Assembly (NCBI RefSeq): GCF_026745355.1 | Contig: NC_079207.1 | Coordinates: 36,652,742-36,716,741 of the forward strand | Source of the DNA: Beta vulgaris subsp. vulgaris | Lineage: Eukaryota > Streptophyta > Magnoliopsida > Caryophyllales > Amaranthaceae | Direction: 5' to 3' | DNA: 64,000 bases | Part shown: piece after piece, positions 47,514-58,865 of the stretch | Numbering within the stretch: position 1 is the stretch's first letter | Layout: each line of letters begins with the position of its first letter | Made by a program: the position numbers and the translations under genes | Notes under the pieces: generated by a model | The model's input: the letters and a program-made list of their open reading frames with translations, nothing else | The model's database searches: none | What the model was told of the DNA's origin: nothing

Positions 47514-50500
47514 TTAATCAGGAGGCCAACCTAAAACATCCTTGCGGATGATAAGGGAGAAATCGATACAATAGGAGGGGAACCAATACAATAAGGAGGG
47601 GTAACAATGGCCTTTATTAGCCATAAATGTCACCGCACGGTTAGCCTCCCAGAAACAATGTTGGATCTTGGAAACCTCTAACTCCGACATCAGCAAGCCT
47701 ACATCATAAAGCAAGTTAGAAATTTCCAAAGGCTTACTCCAAATTTTGTTAACAGCATTAACAACAGAGTGGTTGTCTCGCTCAGCACACAAACGAGATA
47801 AATTAATGGAAGTTGCACCTCTGAGCCCTTCTAAAAGCCCCCAAGCTTCAGCCTGCAACACATATACATTAGGGCCCAGGTTTTTGGCACCAGCAAGCAA
47901 AACCTTACCACCAGAATCCCTAATGACAAACCCACAAGCAGCATTGCCATTTGATAATTTAGAGCCATCAAAATTAAGCTTTGAAGACTGCTCTGAAGGG
48001 GGAGACCAAACGAGATTAGACCCACTCCTCGCACTAGAGGGACGGGGCGCAGCACTAATAGCACCATTGCCTAGGGCAGCAGAACTCCGAGCTTTAACCC
48101 AATTATCATGAAATTTAGGAATCGCAAAGGCAGCTTTTGTGAAAGTAATAGACTCACTATTAAAGATCACCTTATTCCTAAAAAAGCAAATGAACCACCA
48201 GATCATGGCTGAATACTGAATGAAATCATGCGAAGACCTTTGGAGGCACAGGTTCAAAGAATGACGAAACATTGAATTTGCTACAGACAAATTAGAAGGA
48301 AGAGAAGGCCAATTGAAATCTTGATGAAGAGTTTGAAACACATCTTGGGAAAACGGGCACTCAAAAAACAGGTGAGTGGTCGACTCAGAATGAAAATTAC
48401 AGAACACACACTGTTTAGGGAGGAAAATACAACTTTTTTCCAATCTTTCCTTTGTAGGGAGGCCATCATTACAAGCCTTCCACAAGAAATTTTTAATTTT
48501 TGGAGGAATATCAAGGTTCCAAATCCAATGGTACTCCACATCAGAATGAGGATAATTATACTCACCTTGGAGAAGACGAACTCCCGATTTGACAGAATAC
48601 TCACCATCAGGAGTGAGACCCCAAAAGAGTTCATCCTCCATATTTGAACACGGGATAAACAAAGAGCAAATGGAGTCCACCATGTGGGAAGGAACAAGCT
48701 CCACAAGCCTATCCTTATTCTAGGAAGCTATATTAATCATTACATCCGCAAACTTCAGACTGAGGGAATCACTAGGCACTTGGATTTTCAAACAAATTGG
48801 GTAGGGAAACACCCAGTTATCTCGCCAGAAGAGAATGGATCTACCATTACCCACCTGCCAACGCAAACCTTTAGAAAAGACTCGGCGGAGACGCATAATA
48901 GATTTCCATTGCCAGGACGCCCCAGTCGAAACCTTATGAGATAAAATATTTGACTGTTTGTAATATTTTTTCTTCACAAGGTCCACCCATAGGCTAGGGT
49001 GGCCTTTAACCAACTTCCAAAGGAGTTTCATCTGCAGAGCCATATTGTTGGGCTCCGCCCTCCGAAACCCAAGACCACCTTTGGATTTAGAGCAACAAAT
49101 GCGGTCCCAACTAATAAGATTAGCACTTTTACTATCCACAACTTTGTTCCAGAAAAAATTCCGGTACGTTTTGTCTACCCCCGAGAGGATCGGCTTTGGG
49201 AGAGAAAAGCTTTGCATCTGGAAATTTGCTTTAGTAGCTAAATTAACTTGAATGAGGACCGCCCTTCCGACTTGGGAGAGAGAATTGGCCTTCCATTTAG
49301 GAAGCTGATTGATAGTTTTAGTCAGCACCCCACTAAATGTTTCTTTCGTGACCCTGGAATCAATAATAGGGCACCCCAGGTAATCTCCTAATATAAGGAC
49401 TCTGACATGGCTAAAATCGAGTTGAAGTTAGCTTTGTCAATAGCTGACACATTCTTAGTGGCCTGAAAGGCCGACTTATGGAAATTAACAAGTTGACCTG
49501 ACATGGAATAATATTTGACTAAAATATCCCAGATTAGTTTACAACTTGCATCATTAGCTTTGGCAAAAATCATAGTATCATCCGCAAAGGGTACAAAAGG
49601 AATACGAACACCAGATTTTCCTATGGAAACTCCCAGATTCCTATCCTTGGGCCCACTGGCCGCCGCCAATTCCCTGGCGAGGAGTTCAACACAAAGGATA
49701 AAAAGGTATGGAGATAAATGATCCCCTTGCCTAATACCCCGGGTGGGGAAATATCGATCACCCGGAACACCATTTACTAAGACTGAAAAGGAGGGAGAAG
49801 AGATGCACTGATTAATCCAGTGAATCCACGTAGAGCAAAAACCTAATTTAGATAATGTTTCAAGAATGCAGCCCCATTCTAGTCTATCGTAAGCTTTTTC
49901 CATATCTAACTTGATAGTTATCCACCCTTCACGACCGGTTTTCTTCCGAAATGAATGACAAACCTCATGAGCAAGCAAGATATTCTCTTGAATCAGTCTA
50001 TCTGGCACAAACGCCCTCTGCAGAGGGTGAATAATGTGACCTAAAACAGTTTTTAGCCCATTCGTAATCACTTTAGAGATCACTTTATAAATAGTGGAAC
50101 AAAGACTTATTGGGCGAAAGTGATTAGCTGTGGAAGGATTTTCAACCTTTGGAATTAGAGCTAGGAAGGTATGATTAATTTCACACATCATGTTACCAGA
50201 GTGAAAAAAAAGCTTTAACTAACCTGATCACAGAATTGCCTACAAGAGTTCGGTATTTTTGAAAAAAGAAAGGAGGAAAGCCATCCGGGCCCGGAGATTT
50301 ATCAGGAGCCATATCAAAAACCGCCCCCTTAATCTCCTCACCCACCTCTCTAGATAAAAAATCATTTTCCTCCGAAGAGACGATTGGGGAAAGGAGATGA
50401 AAGCCTGAATCTTGAAACTGACACATTCTATTCGAGATGAAACGTAACCTAAATTCCTTTGATATGGCCACCGCAATATCAGAAGGTCGAGAGATCTGTT

Positions 50501-51666
50501 CACCAAAGCCCTTAGTGAAGTTACGAATTTGATTCCAACTATGCCTAATAGTAGCATGAGCATGATAATACTTTGTGTTAGCCTCACCCTGGGTGAGATA
50601 AGAAGTTTTGCTTTTTTGTTTCCAGTAATCATCAGAGTAGGCTAACAGTTTCAGGCGTTTCTTAAGTAATAGTTTTTGTCTACTTTGGAGATTTGGAAAG
50701 TTTGCATTAGTGAGAAGTTGTTGTTGAACTCTTTGCAGCTGGGAGTCAACTGCTCTTAACTGTCGAAATATGTTACCAAATTGGGTTTGATTCCAAATTT
50801 TTATTTTAGCCTTTAAGGCTTTACATTTACTAGCCAAACAAAACATATTGGAGCCCGAGATGTGGGTGCACCAGGTTTTTTTAACTAAATTATCAAAGTC
50901 CTTCCTCGTGCACCACATTTTTTCGAAACGAAAAGGTTGAGCTTTATTAACATTCTTAGGTAAAAAATGCAGCAACACTTGACAATGGTCTGAAGATTTG
51001 AAAATATTATGTTTAACACTTGCTTGGGGAAATTTAGCCAACCAATCAATGCTAGCCACCCCTTTATCTAATCGCTCATACAGATTATTAGACGAAGAAA
51101 CGCTTCGACGCCAAGTAATCGAGGCCCAACAAAGGGAACCTCCGCACAATTCACTTGATTAAAGAGGTTATCCATAATATGCAATCTATGACGATGGAAG
51201 GGAGCACCCCCTGCTTATCTTGAATACTAGATATTTTGTTAAAGTCTCCCAACATAATAAAAGGGAGGGGCAAGCCATTTGCATACACTATTATCTCCTC
51301 CTAGAATTCAGCTTTGTGAGACGCTTGGGCAGGAGCATACAAAAAAATTGCCACAAATTTGAATTGTAAATTTAAAAGCTCGATTGCAACAATAATAAAT
51401 CATTGGCCTTTAAACATAACACATAGCTTAAAAGGATTTTGATTGCAATCTTTCCACATGAGCCATAAACCCCCTGACAAACCAACAGTAGGGATAAAAT
51501 CAAAATATTGGAACCCGCATTTCCTAATACATGCTAGAGTGGGGGGAGTTTGAGATTTGACTTCACACAACATACAAATTTTGACACAACTAGTGTCACA
51601 AAAATCCTTCACCTCTACTAGCGCACTTTTTCTCCGACAACCTCTAATGTTCCAAAAGGCTAACAT
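47514..51666 (-). pseudogene. LINE ORF2: endonuclease, reverse transcriptase, zf-RVT, RNase H
   Basis: Segments in order: 51400-51666 (MLAFWNIRGCRRKSALVEVK, an AP-endonuclease start), then a broken stretch with LGDFNKIS near 51250; 50193-51149 ending in DKSPGPDGFPPFFF; 49388-50191 with the reverse-transcriptase core (IKLDMEKAYDRLEW, RGIRQGDHLSPYLFILC, FADD catalytic box); 48720-49328 (RWQVGNGRSILFWRDNW); 47514-48704 with zf-RVT (CVFCNFHSESTTHLFFECPF) and RNase H (NFDGSKLSNGNAACGFVIRD, AEAWGLLEG, ERDN). Lesions: a frameshift at a T-run near 50210, one near 49385, one in-frame TAG at 48720, and several in the endonuclease part. The catalytic residues of both enzymes remain readable, so this is a fairly young but inactive copy. 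Confidence 0.9.
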
Positions 51667-51946
51667 AAATTATTTAAATTACACATCAAAATAACATTTG
51701 TCTTGGGGGGGGGTGATTTAGAAACATTTCCTCTTCAGGTTGGAGGATGCATCATCCTCCTCCATGTCTACAACCCTTTTTTTTTTTCTGAACTGGTCTC
51801 GGAAGAAAGCTCAACTGGGAGGGCCGGATCCATACCCATGTTCGCAATGTGGTGAATCAGAGAGTTATCAGAATTAAGAGAGTGAAAAGAATGCTCAGCT
51901 AATGAATTAAATTCCTCATTTTGATCACTAGGATCAATTGCAACAG

Positions 51947-53352
51947 TTAAGGCAGTAGCATTAAAAACCTCATCTCCAATAACAGAAATTGGTCAACCCC
52001 ACAGTTCAGAGGCATGTACTGAGAGGGGTCAACCAGTTCCTTAGTGGAGAAAACTTTTAGAGGGCCAGGAGAAGAGAGATCGGACCTGGGAATCTTTCCA
52101 GGAGCCTTATCAGCCTCAAGATGCTCAGCAAAAGGGGAGACTAGAGGAGTAGCATTTCCATCATCATCACTAGAGGGGTCAGATTCTAATAAAGGAGAGG
52201 CAACCAACAACTTCCCCTTACCTTTGCCATGAACTGGAGCAGCATTAACATTGTTCTTTAGGGCAGCAGTAGAGACGTTCAGGGAAGGTTCCTGAGTCAC
52301 AATACCTTTATTATTAGGGGTAGCAAGGAGACCTTTCTCAGAAGTATTAAACATTTTCTTGAATGGGGTAGTGCTTGGGACTTTCTTGCCAAGGTGTTTA
52401 TATTGGGCATGAACCACTTGTGCTGACTCAGCAGTGGAAACATGCAGATCTTGTCCAACAGCCTTGGCAAGAGTTTGATATAAACTTTTTTGCTTTGGGT
52501 TCTTGATCAACTTAACAGTAACAGCTTTCTTGGGAGAGTATCAATAAGGTGAATGGAATCACCACAGAAAGAGCAACCAGAGGAAAAATGCTCATACCAA
52601 ACCACATAACCATGAACTAAATCACCACTTCGACTTACCTCAGCAAACTCAAGAAGAGGACTTTGAATATCCACCCTGATACAAGCCCTTGCAAACCGGA
52701 TTTTGTTTCTTAACAAGGATCTCTGATCTAACTTTATCAAAGCACCAATATCATTGGTAGCAAACAGGTTAGCAATAGAGTCAAAATTCATGAGCTCAGT
52801 TGGGAGCCTGGGGACCTTCACCCATAGGTCCACCCATTTGATCTCTTCCAAATAGGGATCAAAGGATGTCTTCCATGGATAAATGACAAAGAGATCGCCC
52901 TGGATATGCCAGGGTCTCTCACTCCAAACCAGAGACAAATCCTGAGGATTTGAAAACCTTATTAAAATCAAATTATTCCCCATTTCAAGGTAGTCTATAT
53001 CACCCTTAACAAACCTCCAATTAGCTTTGGAGCGAGCTATAATAGTACGCAAATCTACAAGAGCAGATAACATTTTTCCTATAAGGCAAGATTTAGAGAG
53101 CTCAGCTATATCAAGCTGAACCTGAGGAAGATTGTCAAGAATGACAGCTTCCGGGAATGTGGGAGGGGGAGGTGGGTCAAAAGAACCATCTCCACCAGCA
53201 TGAACAGAAGGGACTAGGGAAGTAGGGAGACCATTAGATGAACCCTCATTTAACACATGCACATTAGACGAAGAATTACTTTCTAACTCAGAATTTTTAG
53301 GTTTAGGGTTTTCTAACAAGGCTTCCTTAAAATTTTTTGGCTTTTCCATCAT
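51947..53352 (-). pseudogene. LINE ORF1: DUF4283 nucleic-acid-binding protein with zinc knuckle
   Basis: The frame 52507-53352 starts MMEKPKNFKEALLENPKPKN. It contains the DUF4283 core (ALVDLRTIIARSKANWRFVK, LILIRFSNPQDLSLVWSERP, VDLWVKVPRLPTELMN) and the start of a CCHC knuckle, CSFCGDSIHLID, whose last cysteine is not present. The frame then shifts and the C-terminal tail continues in 51947-52510 (acidic and lysine-rich, KGKGKLLVASP, DPSSDDDGN). One frameshift at about 52515 therefore breaks the protein right at the zinc knuckle. ORF1 proteins of L1-type LINEs coat the element RNA. Confidence 0.85.
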
Positions 53353-53700
53353 AAATATGAGAGAATGAGCAGAAGAGAACTTTCCACGCTAGAGAATAAT
53401 AGTAAATACACTACAGGAGGGAGAAGACGTGAGAAATTTGGATACCTGGAGTTCCCTTTTATATGGTAGTGACAATACCTCCAACGTTGGCTGAGGAAGT
53501 GAATAGCTCCACTCTGGACTGTCATGCACAATCACATTAAATGCACTTGCAGAAGAAATGCGGCTTAATTGATCACTCCCATCGGGAAAAATCAACCCCC
53601 AAAGCACGCTAAGTCGAAAATTAACTCGTAATACCCAGTAATGATGATTTTTCATCCCAAATGAGATGGCCCTCACCTTCTTCGCCATTAATGCTCTGGA

Positions 53701-54334
53701 GCAAAAAACCCTAGCCCCTACTTCTAATTTGTACTTAAAGCCAAATAATTCAAACCCTTTTACCCAAAAGAAAGATTTTTCAGAGAACCAAGGAGAGATT
53801 AATGATTCACACCTAGAACATAGCCCTATAGGTAGGGAATTAGAAGCTTATAGAGAAGACGAAAACTCAGTGAAACAGGTGTCTTTTTCTGACACAACAC
53901 CTTCAATCTCACTTCCAAACACTGAATTAACTACTCGAAGCAGGACAACATCCAGAACAAAGAGGGATTTGAGCAAGCGAAGATCTTGTAAACACACCTT
54001 TGAGTACTAATTGATACTATTCACACTCTTTCGGAAGTTAGGGTTTGCAATTGGGGATTTTTTGGCTTGATTTTCCTTATGTTGATCGTGGACAACGTTG
54101 TGGTTCTAAAATCTATCTTATCTATCTACCTATCTGTATACGCATATATTCAAAAAAATCAAAGTTTTGCCACATGACACTTCTCAATATCTTACACACA
54201 ATACTAATCTTGCTACCAAAAAAGGCACATGTCTTAGTTTGATTGAATTGCAACACCACATGTACACTACCACTTCATCAAATCTATTATGCTAGTTTGA
54301 TACATATGATGTCTTGTCCTCTATAAAAGTTAGA
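53701..54334. other. LINE 5' leader or flank, no gene
   Basis: The plus-strand open frame 53666-54010 overlaps the LINE 5' region and shows no domain. The stretch is probably LINE leader grading into host sequence. Confidence 0.4.
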
Positions 54335-54702
54335 GTGGTGTACAATTTTGGAGCTGGACCGGAATGGACTGAATCGGGGTCCGATCTCCGATACATGAAA
54401 ATTTGGGAATCTAAGTTTCTAGTCTGGTTTTTGAATAAAAATAGGTTTAAGGGTAAAAAAAAAGCTTAAAAGTTAGAAGTTAGAAAGTTAAAAGCCTCAT
54501 ATTTATTGCATTTAAGTTTATATTATTGCATTTAGGATTATTGCTTTTAGAGTTATTAGATTTTGATGTATCGAATTTACAAATATGCTTACATCTAAGC
54601 AAAACAAGGATTTTGTTTTGAATAAAATATACAAATTTCGATCCAACCGGTCTCTACATAATTTCAATATTCCGGTGGACCGGACCGATGCAGACTCCTA
54701 AA
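54335..54702. mobile_element. Possible hAT-like MITE with ACCGG repeats
   Basis: The left part has GGAGCTGGACCGGAATGGAC and the right part CCGGTGGACCGGACCG followed by ATGCAGACTCCTA, weakly inverted, with subterminal GGACCGG motifs on both sides. Termini are degenerate. Confidence 0.35.
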
Positions 54703-56741
54703 TGTTAGTGTGTTACTCGTAAAATTTTTTTGAAAAAGGGTAATTCTCTTTGTAACCCCTAACTTTTAGCTTTTATGTTGGTGGCATTCGTTTTTTAAAA
54801 CAAAGCGTTTTGAAGGTCAAAATCGTCCGTTTAACATTGCCTCGAAACTTGTGCCCGAAATTTAAATAAACTAGGTTAGACCAAGTAACAGACTTTTAAC
54901 AGAAAACACTAAACACTCCTATAAAATTAACATATACAATAATTACGAGCTACAAAAGAGATATAAAATCAGAAAAAGCTAGCAAACAGAAAAGACAAAA
55001 CTTAGAGGCTAGCAAATAGAATTTCCCAAAAAAAAAATCATTCACACAACTTAATCGATATGCTATTTGTGATTATTACCATTTAATCATTGCTTTTTTA
55101 TGTCATTTTTTCCATTCAAAATACTACTCTCTCATATACGCCTAAGTTTGAAACTACATGTCCCTAACGAATAAAAGTAATTTAGGAATTAATTTGCCTT
55201 GTAAATATGTATAACTTTGAATGTTTTTTAAAAAATATTTGTGTTAATTGTTGGTATCGTGATAATGTAATCTGAGATTTAATTTCTTTTTCTTAAAAAA
55301 GATTTGATGTTTGTTATTTGAGCATAAGTATACTAGAATATATGGGCTTTGTAAGATAATGATTGTTCATGTATTAACGTTTTCTATCCATGGATTAGTT
55401 GCTGGTATCGTGGTAATGTAATCTAAAATTGAAGATCATTTTGCATAATGTTAATAATATTCCAATATTAGTCTTATAATATTTCGTCTCTGAAAATTTC
55501 ATAATCTAATTAGATTTATTGTGACATTTGAACATTGTTATTATTATTTAAGGGGAGACGAATATTTTTTTTTTTGTATGTGTAAACTGATTTACTACCC
55601 AAAAAGAGTGTAATATTAGATAATAAATTTTGGATCATACTTTCCTTTATTCTCATAAATGTCCTATATATAAATGAAATGTATGAGTTTTCGTGAACAT
55701 ATTTTCACTTGATTTTGTTGAATGTAAGATACTTCAACTCAGCATGAGTTAATTTTATTGTAGGATGCTATTGCTTTTCCTTCATAAATGTCATATAAAT
55801 GTCGTTAGCAATAACTAAAGATGATTTTGTGTAATATATTTTTCTATGGCTACCAAATGGAAAACAAAAAGTATTAGGTGTAACTATTACACCATATATT
55901 ATTGTGTAACAAACACTTCATATGTGCGAAGCGAAATCTTCTCCATATTTTCATCTCTTCTATCTTTTTCTTTCTACTCATACCACTCTTTCTCACTCCT
56001 CACCTTCGGCAACATTGTCGCCATTTTCACACCCCGAGCCCCCGCCTCAGTAAAGGATCGGAGAGAAAAAAATTAGAGAAAGCGAAGATGAAACGAGAGA
56101 GATTCACTGAGTTCCAGCGTCGGAAAAATCGTTGATGGTGGAACATTCTCATCAAGGTCACAGATGTGGTTCGTTTTGCTCCTAGTTTCAATCCTCATTG
56201 GTAGAAGAATCGTCAACGACAACAAAAGATTCTCAATGTCAGCGGAAGAATCCTCGTTAATACCAAAAACTTAGCTTTGCTCTTCGCTTCATCGGATATC
56301 AGATATGATCTGATCCGAAATTTCGGAGACCTCAATCATATTTGAAAATTTCGGATATATGAATGTTCGGATCGGATGTCTATTCGAAATATCTGAAATC
56401 AATTAAAGTGGTAACTTACCTTATGAGCTGAGAGAAGCAACAAATGGACACATTTTGATAGTTTGGGTGCGACTTGCGAGTACAGGTTCAAACATACAAA
56501 TTACAAGATATTAAGCCAAATAGCATGACTCAATCAACAATTTGAATTACAATATAAAAAAATCGTACTCTACATTCTACATTTAGCAACTCATATATAT
56601 AATTATCATTTCCAATAGAGAAACATTATGATGAAAACATACACAACTCATTACACCATATAAGCAAAACTTAATACATCCAAAAAGATAAAACCTAATA
56701 CACCTAAATAGTAAATACACCCATCAAAACTCAATAAAATG
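54703..56741. other. Intergenic, about 2 kb, no gene recognised
   Basis: AT-rich. Short open frames at 55846-56135 carry no family signal. 56285-56400 has repeated TCGGAT / ATCCGA motifs that resemble yet another decayed hAT-type end. Confidence 0.5.
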
Positions 56742-56975
56742 TATTCCCTTCATCCCATAATACTTTTGACACTTATCAAGACACATAGTTTTAGATGGTA
56801 AATTGTTGTTTGGTTAACAATTGTTATTTTATTGAAATCGTAGATATGATAGAAGTCAGTAGGTAGTAGGAGTCGTATTATTTTATTGGGTGGAGAGTGT
56901 GGGCCAATGGTTAGAGTTAGTAGGTAGTAGGAGTAATATTTTTTTGTTGGAGGATAGAGAGTGTGTGCCAATGGT
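56742..56975. mobile_element. Stowaway-like MITE, left end recognisable
   Basis: TATTCCCTTCATCCCATAATACTTTTGACAC is close to a common Stowaway terminus. Inside, GGTAGTAGGAGT and GAGAGTGTGNGCCAATGGTTA each occur twice. The right terminus is missing. Confidence 0.45.
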
Positions 56976-56989
56976 TAAAAGGTTGAAGT

Positions 56990-57411
56990 AGGTTGTTTGG
57001 GCCCGAAATATGGAGAGCCCAATAACATATTAGAAGGCAAAAATACCCTCACCAGGAACTAAGCCTCACATATTAGTCCATAGCCTTGCTAGGCAAATAA
57101 TCACTTAAGGGATGAAAATACCCCCTGTTGGCAATACAAGTCGCAATTCACATCTTAAATAGCTCCCTGTAAATAAGGAGCGCATCCCCATAACTCAGGT
57201 ATCTAATCTCAGCCACTCTCACTACTTTCTCCCTCCACAAAGTTATTTATTGACTTGAGCGTTGGAAGAGCGTTCCCGGGACAACCCCCGGGGTAGGTTT
57301 CCTTATTTTGCAGGATTAAAGCCGACCAAACGAGGCTTGCTCGAAATGGACGGGGGTATAACTCGAGACGACTCCCTAAAATATCATATCCTAGTTTTTC
57401 ACCCGAAATAG
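56990..57411 (+). mobile_element. Left LTR (3' part) of a gypsy-like retrotransposon
   Basis: Sequence up to about 57410 followed by a primer-binding-site-like motif. Text such as CTTAAATAGCTCCCTGTAAATAAGG could be its TATA and R region. The start of the LTR is not certain, and the partner LTR lies outside the window. Confidence 0.45.
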
Positions 57412-57430
57412 TGGTGCCCTCTGTGGGGAT
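57412..57430 (+). promoter_or_regulatory. Primer-binding-site-like motif of the gypsy-like element
   Basis: TGGTGCCCTCTGTGGGGAT, close to the TGGCGCCGTCTGTGGG-type site seen after LTRs of plant Tat-lineage gypsy elements (from memory). It sets the element's orientation as plus, so the arrays that follow lie in its leader. Confidence 0.5.
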
Positions 57431-57527
57431 CGTCAATCAAAAGGTCACAACTACGTGAGTGTGCTCACGTCGTTCATATAAAACCGAAGTCAATCGCTCT
57501 ATCAATTCAACCAATATGCAAAAATGT

Positions 57528-57700
57528 AGTTCGAAGAGGCCCTCTCATGAAGGCCTTCGAACACTCATGGAGGTTATTCATCTCCAACATAGTTCGTAAA
57601 GGTCCCCTCATCAAGCCTTCGAACGCTCATGGACGTCCGTCCCCAACGTAGTTCGTAGAGGTCCCCTCCTACAACCTCCAAAAATTCATAAAAGCTCGAG
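57528..57700. repeat. Tandem array, about 60-bp unit, three copies
   Basis: AGTTCG starts at 57528, 57591 and 57650. Each is followed by an AGGTCCCCTC-like motif, CCTTCGAACRCTCATGGA and a CCAACRTAGTTCGT junction. First of four different arrays in the element's leader. Confidence 0.75.
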
Positions 57701-57928
57701 ATGGCCTCGCTCGAGTCGAGTAAGGATCCCCAATATGACAGCTCCTCGACCCTTAGGCCATCAGCTCCTTGTTAAGGTCAAGAACCATCTATTCATCTTA
57801 CTTGAAAAAATATATTCTAAGTACAAAAGCCTTTCCAACAAGGCAAATAGACCCTCCTCGAAATCTTGGGGCTTATTAGCTCCATGTCGTGGTTGAGGAA
57901 GCCCACCTAATCATAACAGCTGCTCCGA

Positions 57929-58196
57929 GATGCCCCTCGAGGTACATGGGGCTCACCAGACCCTGAACACCTCGAGCGAGGTCCAAGACACCCCTCGAGG
58001 TACATAGGGCTCACCAGACCCTGAACACCTCGAGCGAGGTCCAAGACGCCCCTCGAGGTACATGGGGCACCCCAGACCCTAAACATCTCGAGCGAGGTCC
58101 AAGACACCCCTTGAGGTACATAGGGCTCGCCAGACCCTGAACACCTTGAGCGAGGTCCAAGATGCCCCTCGAGGTACATGGGGCTCACCAGACCCC
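57929..58196. repeat. Tandem array, 58-bp unit, about 4.6 copies
   Basis: The unit contains CCCCTCGAGGTACATGGGGC, ACCAGACCCTGAACACC and TCGAGCGAGGTCCAAGA. Copies differ by a few substitutions. The minus strand has a stop-free frame through it (57907-58248), an artefact of the repeat. Confidence 0.9.
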
Positions 58197-58242
58197 AGAA
58201 AGACCTACACTTAGGCACTTCACCCAGATTGAGTGAAGGATA

Positions 58243-58250
58243 CTCCAAAG
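58243..58250. repeat. Left target-site duplication of the hAT element
   Basis: CTCCAAAG, identical to 62543-62550. Confidence 0.95.
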
Positions 58251-58865
58251 TAGGGGTGTTAACGAGCCGAACCGAGACCGAACAGGACCAGGCTCGGCTC
58301 GGCTCGAGAATGTGAGGGTCCGAGCTCGAAGCTCGTCGAGCTCGAAAATCTGAGCTCGGCTCGAGTTCGAAAAAAAAAAGTTCGGCTCGGCTCGAGGCTC
58401 GGCTCGAAAAAGTTCGCGAACTGTTCGGATCGAAAAAGCTCGAAAATATTTCTGTACATTACCGAAACTTGCTTCCAATATTGAATTTTTAGTTTTTTCC
58501 AACGAACGAAATGCATACTTCAAAGTTCAAACTTTAAAGAAAAAAAAGTTGATAACAAGTTTACAAAGTTCACATCAAAAACAAAGTTTACAAATCACAA
58601 CAACTTTGACAAAGTTTTACACAAACACACAAACAACAAAGTTTTACACAAACACCCAAACAACAACTCCTCTTCCTTTGACATTCATTTCCAAGTCCAA
58701 GGCTCCAAGCCAATCTTCATGTTTTTTTTCCCATAAGACCTACAAAATGTGTTTAACACATACATTAGAATAATATTATGAAGATATAATTTTATAAAAA
58801 CACAATGTAATATAAAGTATAAGATTAGAGAGGAGTGAAAAAACAACCTCATACAAGAATGCAAT

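Larger units (their letters stand above)
47478..53700 (-). mobile_element. Nearly full-length L1-type LINE (non-LTR retrotransposon)
   Basis: Minus-strand order ORF1 (DUF4283, zinc knuckle), then ORF2 (endonuclease, reverse transcriptase, zf-RVT, RNase H). A short A-rich tail follows, seen as T7 at about 47478-47484. The 5' end is uncertain. A further minus-strand frame 53389-53688 (MAKKVRAISFGMKNHH...) precedes ORF1 and may be leader sequence or a small upstream ORF. I found no convincing target-site duplication. It inserted just upstream of the DExH gene, about 350 bp from its probable start, in the same orientation. Confidence 0.85.

Noticed and set aside
47746..49721. Plus-strand open frames across the LINE (for example 47746-48111, 48321-48647)
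   Set aside because: Shadows of the minus-strand LINE ORF2, which has clear reverse-transcriptase and RNase H motifs.
57907..58248. Repetitive minus-strand protein (repeated GEPYVP and LDLARG-like units)
   Set aside because: Translation of the 58-bp array; no independent sign of coding.
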